A stretch of 6,035 nt of DNA from an uncultured Paracoccaceae bacterium (lineage in GTDB: Bacteria; Pseudomonadota; Alphaproteobacteria; Rhodobacterales; Rhodobacteraceae): contig CAJXHQ010000206.1 in assembly GCA_913054485.1 (NCBI GenBank), positions 1 through 6,035 on the forward strand, in the 5' to 3' direction. The stretch's first letter is position 1, and the number at the start of each line of letters is the position of its first letter. The notes below the pieces were generated by a model. That model saw nothing but the letters and a program-made list of their open reading frames with translations. It was not told the origin of the DNA and searched no databases. The position numbers and the translations under genes are program-made. Below, one piece after another: positions 1 through 5,254 of the stretch.

Positions 1-241
1 AAGTCGACTTTCCGGACCCTGACAGGCCCATAATGACGAACAATTCGCCTTCTCGGACCTCGAAAGTGGTGTCCTGCACGGCGGGGATCAGCCCGCCCTT
101 GCGCAGGTCATCGGCGGCGGCGCGGGCGTCGCCGCCCGACCGCTCCAGTGCTGCTTTCAATTTCTGCTCGGGGTTGTTTCCGAAGACTTGCCAAACCCCG
201 TTACAGGAAATGGCCGCGGGGGTGCTGGAACGGTCGTTCAT
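1..241 (-). CDS. Quaternary-amine (glycine betaine/choline) ABC transporter ATP-binding protein, ProV/OpuAA type, N-terminal part
   Basis: This is the cytoplasmic ATPase subunit of a binding-protein-dependent importer for betaine-like compounds; only its first 80 residues lie in the window and the gene continues past the left edge. The protein begins MNDRSSTPAA. It carries the N-terminal extension typical of ProV/OpuAA proteins (a G-V-W-Q-V-F-G-x-x-P block at 15-24, then an Ala-rich helical stretch), followed by the strand EVREGELFVIMGLSGSGKST at 61-80, whose last nine residues are the Walker A loop. The ATG at 239-241 is chosen because an AAGGG Shine-Dalgarno match sits 8 nt upstream and overlaps the stop codon of the binding-protein gene. 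The 11-nt gap to that gene indicates one transcript. The Walker B, signature and possible CBS domains lie outside the window, so substrate specificity cannot be read here. Family assignment is strong; choline versus betaine specificity is open. Confidence 0.9.
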   Translation of the reverse strand, partial: MNDRSSTPAAISCNGVWQVFGNNPEQKLKAALERSGGDARAAADDLRKGGLIPAVQDTTFEVREGELFVIMGLSGSGKST

Positions 242-249
242 GTCAGCTG

Positions 250-254
250 CCCTT
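250..254 (-). promoter_or_regulatory. Ribosome binding site of the ATPase gene
   Basis: On the minus strand the sequence reads AAGGG followed by 8 nt and then ATG. It overlaps the TAA stop of the upstream binding-protein gene, so ribosomes finishing that gene can reload at once. This site supports the start at 241. Confidence 0.6.
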
Positions 255-1203
255 ACTGGATCGCTGCGTCGACAACAGGTTTCCAGGCGGCCTCGTTTGC
301 GGCCATCCATTCGGCGACCACGTCTTCGACCTTCTTGCCGTCCACATCCACGGCACCCATCATCGGCTGCTGCGCTTCGGTGCTGAGCTGGTAGTTGTTG
401 AGGATCTCAAAGGCGGCCGGCCATTTGTCTTCGATACCGGGCCAGCCGGCCTTGAAGATTCGCGCGGGCAGGAAGTCGCAATCGCCGGTCACATCCGGGT
501 TCGGACCCCAAGCTGCATCCTCGTAGCAGGCCGTTTCGCCTGCAGGCAGGGCCACAAACTTCAGATCATAGGCAGACATCGCCCAATGCGGCTGCCAGAA
601 GGTGATCAGAAGCGGGCTCTTCTTTTCGGTCGCGGCGCGGATCTCGGTGACCAGCGCGCCTTCGGAACCGGCCGGAACCGCTTTCAGCGGCAGGCCAAGC
701 GCGCCGACACGATCAGCGCCGGGCGTGCCCCAGTCTGCCGGGTAATCCACCAGGCGGCCCATCGGAAGGGTTTCGGCGGTCGCGAACTGCATGGCGCAGT
801 CGTTCAGCGCTTCCCAGGCGGGCAGGCCCGGGCAGATTTCGGCCACATGCGCCGGGTAGGCAATGCCTTCACGGGCTTCCAGGCCCAGATCGGACAGTTC
901 CACCAGCTTGCCTTCGGCAGCCATTTCGCCAAACTGCTCGGAGACGTTGGATTCCCAGATCTCCATCGCGCCGTGGATCTCGCCGTCGGCCATCGCCTGG
1001 AACATGTTCATGTAACCGGCTGTCACATATTCAACTTTGTAGCCTGCAGCCTCCAGCATACCGCCTGCAATATAGGTCGATACATGCTGGCCGGTCCATT
1101 CGTTGACGGCCAGTTTGATCGGATCGTCCACGGCGCCAAGATCGGCAGCGCTGACGGCGCTGGCGAGGGCAATAAAGCTGACGCTCAGTGCGAGTTTTTT
1201 CAT
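253..1203 (-). CDS. Periplasmic quaternary-amine (choline/glycine betaine-type) ABC transporter substrate-binding protein, ProX/ChoX-like
   Basis: A 316-residue precursor of the OpuAC-type periplasmic binding protein family, which hands a trimethylammonium compound to an ABC importer. Residues 1-19 form a classic Sec signal peptide: Lys2-Lys3, a hydrophobic core, and a V-S-A cleavage site before A20-D21. The mature protein starts with the family strand IKLAVNEW (W36) and a GYxVEYV strand near 54-60. Aromatic residues W36, W83 (in MEIWES), W203 and W207 (in FWQPHW) are candidates for the aromatic cage that holds the cationic head group in this family. Four cysteines (C124, C136, C226, C242) could make two disulfides, which fits an exported protein. 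The ATG at 1203 is preferred over upstream in-frame starts because it begins the signal peptide and has an AGGGAGA ribosome site about 6 nt before it. The ATPase gene follows after 11 nt. Choline, betaine, carnitine or choline-O-sulfate are all possible ligands. Confidence 0.9.
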   Translation of the reverse strand: MKKLALSVSFIALASAVSAADLGAVDDPIKLAVNEWTGQHVSTYIAGGMLEAAGYKVEYVTAGYMNMFQAMADGEIHGAMEIWESNVSEQFGEMAAEGKLVELSDLGLEAREGIAYPAHVAEICPGLPAWEALNDCAMQFATAETLPMGRLVDYPADWGTPGADRVGALGLPLKAVPAGSEGALVTEIRAATEKKSPLLITFWQPHWAMSAYDLKFVALPAGETACYEDAAWGPNPDVTGDCDFLPARIFKAGWPGIEDKWPAAFEILNNYQLSTEAQQPMMGAVDVDGKKVEDVVAEWMAANEAAWKPVVDAAIQ

Positions 1204-1314
1204 GAAGTTTCTCCCTGTGGTACGTTCGTTGTTTTGTTGGTTTTGGAATTGTTGCAGGACCGGCCGGATTGTTTTATCCATTTTGGACGCCGGTTTTCCC
1301 TAAGTGGACACAAT
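1204..1314. promoter_or_regulatory. Divergent promoter/operator region between the transporter and the GlxA-type regulator
   Basis: These 111 bp hold the 5' signals of both divergent units. On the minus side AGGGAGA (1210-1216) is the ribosome site of the binding-protein gene. On the plus side a weak GTGGA (1304-1308) precedes the regulator ATG by 6 nt. The region is T-rich on the plus strand (1221-1250), unlike the GC-rich genes. It contains TGGACGC at 1284-1290 and TGGACAC at 1305-1311, in the same orientation and exactly 21 bp apart, plus a further TTTTGGA at 1241-1247 that repeats at 1281-1287, 40 bp away. AraC-family proteins often bind direct repeats about two helical turns apart, so these are candidate operator half-sites. 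An 8-bp palindrome CCGGCCGG lies at 1260-1267. No convincing consensus -35/-10 pair was found on either strand. The operator reading is inference. Confidence 0.5.
1210..1216 (-). promoter_or_regulatory. Ribosome binding site of the substrate-binding protein gene
   Basis: AGGGAGA on the minus strand ends 6 nt before the ATG at 1203. It decides the start: the longer open frame back to 1281 has no such site and would bury the signal peptide behind 26 extra polar residues. Confidence 0.75.
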
Positions 1315-2328
1315 ATGGATAATCTTCGCCGTCCCCTGCTGTTCAGGATCATAGTAACGCCTAATTTCAACATGTCTGCAACCATGGGATTCGCAGATCC
1401 GCTGCGCGCGGCGAACTATCTGGAAGGGATCACACATTTCCGCTGGGAATTCGTCTCCGAAACGGGGGGGGAATGCCTTGCCTCAAACGGCGCCGGTATC
1501 ATGACCCGATCGCTGGCAGACTGCAGCGCGGAAGAGGCTGATTTCCTGGTTGTCTCGGCCAGCTGGACGCCAGAGGACTACAGCACCGCTGCCATCCAAT
1601 CCGCCCTGCGTCAGGCAGCCCGGCGCAATGCGACCATCGCGGGTATCGACCCCGGCGCCTTCATCATGGCCGAAGCCGGGCTGCTGAAAGGCCGCCGCGC
1701 CACGGTGCATTACGAACATATGGACGCCTTTCAGGAGCTCTACCCCGAAACCGCGCTGAGCGAGAACCTCTATGTGTTTGACGGCAACCGGATCAGCTGC
1801 TGCGGCGGTGCGGCGGCGATCGATTTTGCGTTGCATATCCTTCAGGGCACCCATGGCAGCGCGCTGGCCAATGCGGCAGCACGCTACATTTTCCACCCGA
1901 CGCTGCGCGAGCGCGGCACGCCGCAGAACCCGCAAGACAGCGAACCGCTGGGCAAAACCGTCCCACTGCCAGTCCGCCGTGCCATCAAGGCAATGGAGGA
2001 GCATCTGGAGGATCCGCTGCCGATTTCGGAAATCTGCAAGGAGGCCGAAGTCTCGCACCGGCAGCTGGACCGGCTGTTTGCCCGCTATCTGAAAAAGACC
2101 CCGGCGCTCTATTACCGCGACATCCGGCTGGACCGGGCCCGCGGGCTGGTGACACAGACATCGCTTTCAATGGCGGAGATCGCTTTTGCCTCGGGCTTCT
2201 CCAGCCAGGTGCATTTCAGCCGGGCTTACAAGGACCGTTTCGGCCTGCCGCCGATCAAAGACAGAATCGAAGGCAGGATCCCGTTTGAGTTCCGCGCCTG
2301 GCCGATGCACCGGAAATCCAGCGGCTAA
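1315..2328 (+). CDS. GlxA/AraC-family transcriptional regulator, GbdR/CdhR-like (DJ-1/PfpI-like sensor domain plus AraC helix-turn-helix)
   Basis: A 337-residue cytoplasmic DNA-binding regulator. Residues about 10-190 form a DJ-1/PfpI-like ligand domain starting at the strand FRIIVTP. The nucleophile-elbow position that holds Cys in enzymes of this fold is Asp112 (G-I-D-P-G-A), followed by AEAGLLKGRRATVHYEH at about 119-135. This pattern is one I associate with the Pseudomonas regulators GbdR, CdhR and relatives, which respond to betaine, carnitine and related amines. Residues about 223-315 are the AraC/XylS domain with two helix-turn-helix units: the first around 235-259 (ISEICKEAEVSHRQLDRLF) and the second around 284-308 (LSMAEIAFASGFSSQVHFSR). 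ATG 1315 is used because it lies just before the first core strand; its ribosome site (GTGGA, 6 nt) is weak. The gene diverges from the transporter and precedes the Rieske gene by 129 nt, so it probably controls both. A run of eight G sits at 1464-1471 but the frame is intact. Its effector is unknown. Confidence 0.88.
   Translation: MDNLRRPLLFRIIVTPNFNMSATMGFADPLRAANYLEGITHFRWEFVSETGGECLASNGAGIMTRSLADCSAEEADFLVVSASWTPEDYSTAAIQSALRQAARRNATIAGIDPGAFIMAEAGLLKGRRATVHYEHMDAFQELYPETALSENLYVFDGNRISCCGGAAAIDFALHILQGTHGSALANAAARYIFHPTLRERGTPQNPQDSEPLGKTVPLPVRRAIKAMEEHLEDPLPISEICKEAEVSHRQLDRLFARYLKKTPALYYRDIRLDRARGLVTQTSLSMAEIAFASGFSSQVHFSRAYKDRFGLPPIKDRIEGRIPFEFRAWPMHRKSSG
1464..1471 (+). repeat. Run of eight G inside the regulator gene
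   Basis: A homopolymer of eight G covers codons 50-53 (Thr-Gly-Gly-Glu) of the regulator's sensor domain. The reading frame is open on both sides and the protein stays family-like after it, so the present copy is in frame. Such tracts are prone to slippage. Confidence 0.7.
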
Positions 2329-2411
2329 GGGTATTTTGTCTTTTTTGGGCCAAACGCTGTCCATCCATGGCAAGAAATGGCGCGAAACCAAAGCGATCTT
2401 AAGTGTTAGCA

Positions 2412-2428
2412 CGGCGGCACATCCGCCG
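2412..2428 (+). other. Hairpin in the leader of the Rieske gene
   Basis: CGGCGG, a 5-nt loop CACAT, and CCGCCG form a perfect GC-only 6-bp stem ending 29 nt before the ATG. Only four T (2437-2440) follow, eight bases away, so it is not a standard terminator. It could be a leader RNA structure or an operator. Confidence 0.4.
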
Positions 2429-2447
2429 GTCACAGCTTTTACCAAGT

Positions 2448-2451
2448 GAGG
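2448..2451 (+). promoter_or_regulatory. Ribosome binding site that sets the Rieske gene start
   Basis: GAGG followed by 6 nt and ATG at 2458. The alternative in-frame GTG at 2446 lies immediately before this site and has no purine-rich sequence ahead of it, so the ATG is the likely start and the protein is four residues shorter than the longest open frame. Confidence 0.7.
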
Positions 2452-2457
2452 TTCGCC

Positions 2458-3597
2458 ATGACGGAACTGCCTTCCGCAAAACAGTTTCAGGAAATCGCCG
2501 CAGGCTATGACGACAATGCGTCCGCCTCGCAGTCGCTGCGCAAGGAGGCCTATGTCGATCCGGCCTGGCACAATGTCGATCTTCAGGAGGTCATCGCCAA
2601 GACCTGGCAGTGGGTCTGCCACGTTGAAAAGCTGCGCGAGCCGGGGTCTTACTACACGCTGGAAATCGCCGGTCTGCCGATCGCCGTTGTGCGTGATCGC
2701 GAAGGCGAGCTGCGCGCCTTCTACAATGTCTGCAAACACCGTGCCCATGAACTGCTGAGCGGCGAAGGCAACACCACCCGCATCATGTGCCCCTACCACG
2801 CCTGGGTTTACAAGCTGGACGGCAGCCTTGTCCGCGCGCCTGCAACCGAAACCCTGGAGAATTTCAATGCCAAGGAAATCTGCCTGGACAAGGTGCAGGT
2901 CGAAGAGTTCTGCGGCTTCATCTACGTCAACCTGGACGGCAATGCGCCGTCGCTGAAAGAGATCAGCGGTGATCTGGAGACCGAGATCAAGCATTGGGCG
3001 CCGGATATCGACACCCTGACCCATGCGCACCGGCTGACCTATGACATCAAGTCGAACTGGAAGAACGTCGTCGACAACTTCCTGGAGTGCTACCACTGCC
3101 CGACCGCGCATAAGGATTTCTGCGATCTGGTCGACATGGACACCTATAAGGTGACCACCCATGGCATCTATTCCAGCCATATGGCGGATGCCGGCAACGG
3201 GCCCAACAGCGCTTATGACGTATCCAACGCCACCGTGAAAACCCACGCGGTGTGGTGGCTGTGGCCCAACACCTGCATCATGCGCTACCCGGGCCGGTCT
3301 TCGATGATCATCCTGAACATCATCCCCGCAGGCCCCGACCGCACGCTGGAAACCTATGATTTCTTTCTGGAAACCAAAGAACCGAACGAGGCCGAGCTGG
3401 ACTCGATCCGCTATCTCGACGAGGTTCTGCAGGCCGAAGACATCGCCATCGTGGAAAGCGTTCAGAAGGGCATGAACACGCCCGCCTTCACCCAAGGCCG
3501 CATTGTGAATGACCCTGAAGGCTCCGGCATGTCGGAACACGCGGTGCACCACTTCCACGGTCTGGTTCTGGACGCCTACAAACGAGCCGCTGGATGA
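2458..3597 (+). CDS. Rieske-type non-heme iron oxygenase alpha subunit, CntA/YeaW-like quaternary-ammonium oxygenase
   Basis: A 379-residue cytoplasmic oxygenase subunit of the aromatic-ring-hydroxylating dioxygenase alpha family (COG4638 type). Enzymes of this group that act on quaternary amines (carnitine oxygenase CntA, betaine demethylase GbcA, plant choline monooxygenase) use O2 and electrons from a separate reductase. The Rieske [2Fe-2S] ligands are C92-x-H94 and C111-x2-H114 (CPYHAW), with 16 residues between H94 and C111. The mononuclear iron site is H213 and H218 in NFLECYHCPTAH, with D328 (AEDIAIVESVQKG) as the third ligand. Glu210 occupies the position of the Asp that usually bridges the two metal centres between subunits; Glu there is described for CntA. 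From memory, the blocks HELLSGEG, NWKNVVDN, VESVQKG and SGMSEH closely resemble CntA/YeaW, as does the length (about 370). Carnitine, betaine, choline or another methylated amine may be the substrate. No reductase gene is visible in the window. Confidence 0.88.
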   Translation: MTELPSAKQFQEIAAGYDDNASASQSLRKEAYVDPAWHNVDLQEVIAKTWQWVCHVEKLREPGSYYTLEIAGLPIAVVRDREGELRAFYNVCKHRAHELLSGEGNTTRIMCPYHAWVYKLDGSLVRAPATETLENFNAKEICLDKVQVEEFCGFIYVNLDGNAPSLKEISGDLETEIKHWAPDIDTLTHAHRLTYDIKSNWKNVVDNFLECYHCPTAHKDFCDLVDMDTYKVTTHGIYSSHMADAGNGPNSAYDVSNATVKTHAVWWLWPNTCIMRYPGRSSMIILNIIPAGPDRTLETYDFFLETKEPNEAELDSIRYLDEVLQAEDIAIVESVQKGMNTPAFTQGRIVNDPEGSGMSEHAVHHFHGLVLDAYKRAAG

Positions 3598-3609
3598 GGA
3601 AACCCTGTT

Positions 3610-3627
3610 GCCGGGCAATTGCCCGGC
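3610..3627 (+). repeat. 18-bp perfect palindrome GCCGGGCAATTGCCCGGC after the Rieske gene
   Basis: The sequence equals its own reverse complement. As RNA it would fold into a 7-bp GC-only stem with an AAUU loop. No U-tract follows (the next bases are GCAAACC), so it does not meet the standard for an intrinsic terminator. A Rho-linked stop, a 3'-end stabilising or processing hairpin that sets different levels of Rieske and betC mRNA, or a dimer-protein operator for betC are all possible. Confidence 0.6.
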
Positions 3628-3653
3628 GCAAACCGATCACCTGGCAACCGCCG

Positions 3654-3667
3654 CCTGCAGCCGCAGG
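3654..3667 (+). other. Small hairpin upstream of betC
   Basis: CCTGC, loop AGCC, GCAGG: a 5-bp perfect stem with a 4-nt loop, 27 nt after the larger palindrome and 42 nt before the betC start. It is short enough to be chance in GC-rich DNA. Confidence 0.3.
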
Positions 3668-3709
3668 ATGAATTAGCTTTGTCTTTGGTTTAAACAGGAT
3701 CTCCCTATC

Positions 3710-5254
3710 ATGGAAACGCGCCCCAATATTCTTCTGGTCATGGCTGACCAGCTGGCGCCGCAGTTCTGCGGCGCCTACGGTCATCCCGCGGCCAAGACGC
3801 CGCACATGGATGCGCTGGCCGCCCGCGGCATGCGGTTTGACGCGGCTTACTGCAACTCTCCGCTCTGTGCGCCGTCGCGCTTTGCCTTCATGTCCGGCCA
3901 GCATGTCAGCCGGATCGGCGCTTATGACAACGCCAGCGAATTTCCGGCAACCACGCCGACCTTTGCGCATTATCTGAAGCTGCAGGGCTACCGCACCTGC
4001 CTGTCGGGCAAGATGCATTTCGTCGGCCCCGATCAAAAACACGGGTTTGAGGACCGGGTGACCACCGATATCTACCCGTCCGATTTCGCCTGGACGCCTG
4101 ATTGGGAGAAATCCGGCGAACGCATCGGCAAGTGGTACCACAACATGCAAACAGTGAAGGAGAGCGGCACGGCTGTCGCCACCTTCCAGACCGACTATGA
4201 CGACGAGGTGGGCTTTGCCGCCCGCCGCTGGCTGATCGACTGGGGCCGCGAGCGCGCCCATGGCAGCGAAAGCCCCTTTGCCATGGTCGCCAGTTTCATC
4301 CACCCGCATGACCCCTACGTGGCCAAGCCCGAATACTGGGACATGTACGAAGGCGTCGACATCCCGATGCCTGGCGCGGCACCTGACTATGCGGACATGG
4401 ACCCGTTCACCCAGCGCCTGATGGACGGGATCGAGGCATCATCCGTGCCGTTGTCGGACGATGAGGTTTACAACGCGCGCCGCGCCTATCTGGCCAATGT
4501 CAGCTACTTTGACAGCAAGATCGGCGAACTGGTGCAGACGCTCGACGATATGGGCGAGTTGGACAATACCATCATCATCATCACCGCCGACCACGGCGAC
4601 ATGCTGGGCGAGCGCGGGCTTTGGTACAAGATGGCCTGGTTCGAACATTCCGCCCGCGTGCCGCTGATCATGGCAGGCCCCGGTGTCGCGCAAGGCACCG
4701 CGCAAAACGCCTGCTCGCTGGTGGACCTGTTGCCGACCTTTCTTGAGATCGGCGGCGGCAATGCCGCCATGCTGGGCGAACCGGTGGACGGGCGCAGCTT
4801 GATGCCGCTGGCGCGCGGCGAGGCCGATCCGGTGGACGAGGCGATCGGCGAATACTGCGCCGAGATGACCGCCGCCCCGGTCTTCATGATCCGCCGCGGA
4901 CCGCTGAAATACATCCACTGCGACACCGATCCGGCGCAGCTGTATGACCTGGCCGCCGATCCCGGCGAGACGCGCAATGTGGCGGCAGACCCGGATTACG
5001 CCGACCAGGCCGCTGCTTTTGGTGATGAGGTCCGCCTGCGCTGGAACACGGAAGACCTGCGCCGCCGGATCGTCACCACCCAGAAATCACGGCGCGTGCT
5101 GCACGCCGCCATGGAGGCAGGGGCCGGCGCGCATTGGGATTACAACCCGCCGTCGGACGCCAGCCAGCAATACGTCAGAAATCACATGGATTGGACGGTG
5201 GCGGCCGGCCGCTACCGCTTCCCGCCCCTCAAAGAAGAAGGCCAAGAGACATGA
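3710..5254 (+). CDS. betC: Choline-sulfatase
   Basis: A 514-residue type I sulfatase that hydrolyses choline-O-sulfate to choline and sulfate, feeding betaine synthesis or catabolism and releasing sulfate. No signal peptide is seen, so it acts in the cytoplasm on imported substrate. The alkaline-phosphatase-fold core starts with RPNILLVMADQ (D13, Q14 metal site). The sulfatase signature C53-A-P-S-R57 carries the Cys that is converted to formylglycine. K101 and H103 (GKMHFVG), H198-P-H-D201, D294-H295 (ITADHGD) and K307 complete the expected metal and sulfate site. Residues about 463-508 (HWDYNPPSDASQQY region) match the C-terminal choline-sulfatase extension that separates BetC from other sulfatases. 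Length agrees with the roughly 510-residue rhizobial enzyme. The ATG has AGGA 10 nt upstream. It overlaps the SDR gene by 4 nt and follows the Rieske gene by 112 nt. Unusually, betI, betB and betA are not adjacent on either side within the window. Confidence 0.95.
   Translation: METRPNILLVMADQLAPQFCGAYGHPAAKTPHMDALAARGMRFDAAYCNSPLCAPSRFAFMSGQHVSRIGAYDNASEFPATTPTFAHYLKLQGYRTCLSGKMHFVGPDQKHGFEDRVTTDIYPSDFAWTPDWEKSGERIGKWYHNMQTVKESGTAVATFQTDYDDEVGFAARRWLIDWGRERAHGSESPFAMVASFIHPHDPYVAKPEYWDMYEGVDIPMPGAAPDYADMDPFTQRLMDGIEASSVPLSDDEVYNARRAYLANVSYFDSKIGELVQTLDDMGELDNTIIIITADHGDMLGERGLWYKMAWFEHSARVPLIMAGPGVAQGTAQNACSLVDLLPTFLEIGGGNAAMLGEPVDGRSLMPLARGEADPVDEAIGEYCAEMTAAPVFMIRRGPLKYIHCDTDPAQLYDLAADPGETRNVAADPDYADQAAAFGDEVRLRWNTEDLRRRIVTTQKSRRVLHAAMEAGAGAHWDYNPPSDASQQYVRNHMDWTVAAGRYRFPPLKEEGQET

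Larger units (their letters stand above)
2329..2457 (+). promoter_or_regulatory. Gap between the regulator and the Rieske gene, probable promoter/leader
   Basis: This 129-nt non-coding stretch is less GC-rich than its surroundings. It opens with a T-rich segment (2333-2346) without a preceding strong stem, so it is not a clear terminator. An 11-bp inverted repeat TTTGG-G-CCAAA lies at 2344-2354. CTGTCCA at 2357-2363 is the reverse complement of TGGACAG and resembles the TGGAC repeats upstream of the regulator. A 6-bp hairpin follows at 2412-2428. The size of the gap and these elements suggest that the oxygenase has its own promoter, possibly under the adjacent regulator. No clear -35/-10 pair was found. 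Confidence 0.4.
3598..3709 (+). other. Gap between the Rieske gene and betC with two hairpins
   Basis: This 112-nt non-coding stretch has an 18-bp perfect palindrome starting 12 nt after the Rieske stop and a small second stem at 3654-3667. A less GC-rich segment follows (3668-3695), and an AGGA ribosome site at 3696-3699 lies 10 nt before the betC ATG. The T-rich, A/T-rich part just before betC could carry a separate promoter, but I see no clear consensus. Confidence 0.5.

Noticed and set aside
33..386. Small plus-strand open frame rich in Arg, Pro and Ser
   Set aside because: It covers the start of the ATPase gene and the end of the binding-protein gene in antisense; its composition is typical of a GC-rich shadow frame.
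148..1314. Long plus-strand open frame running into the regulator gene, which would give a 726-residue protein
   Set aside because: The part before 1315 is antisense to the clear binding-protein and ATPase genes and has no family-like sequence; only the part from 1315 is a regulator. High GC keeps antisense frames open.
2329..2346. Terminator after the regulator gene suggested by the T-rich stretch
   Set aside because: No stable stem comes directly before the T run.
2446..2457. GTG start for the Rieske gene
   Set aside because: It has no ribosome site and lies immediately before the GAGG that serves the ATG at 2458.
2167..3618. 483-residue minus-strand open frame
   Set aside because: It is antisense to the Rieske gene, which has every expected metal ligand; the antisense product shows no recognisable domain.
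3610..3627. Intrinsic terminator after the Rieske gene
   Set aside because: The stem is strong but no U-tract follows, so it is listed as a palindrome instead.
3488..4309. 273-residue minus-strand open frame
   Set aside because: Antisense to the Rieske end and the betC start; a shadow of well-supported genes.
4570..4584. ATC/CAT triplet repeat within betC
   Set aside because: It encodes the run of Ile in the hydrophobic strand before the A-D-H-G-D motif; ordinary coding sequence, not a microsatellite of note.
4439..4977. Two overlapping minus-strand open frames within betC
   Set aside because: Antisense to the catalytic region of betC with low-complexity composition.
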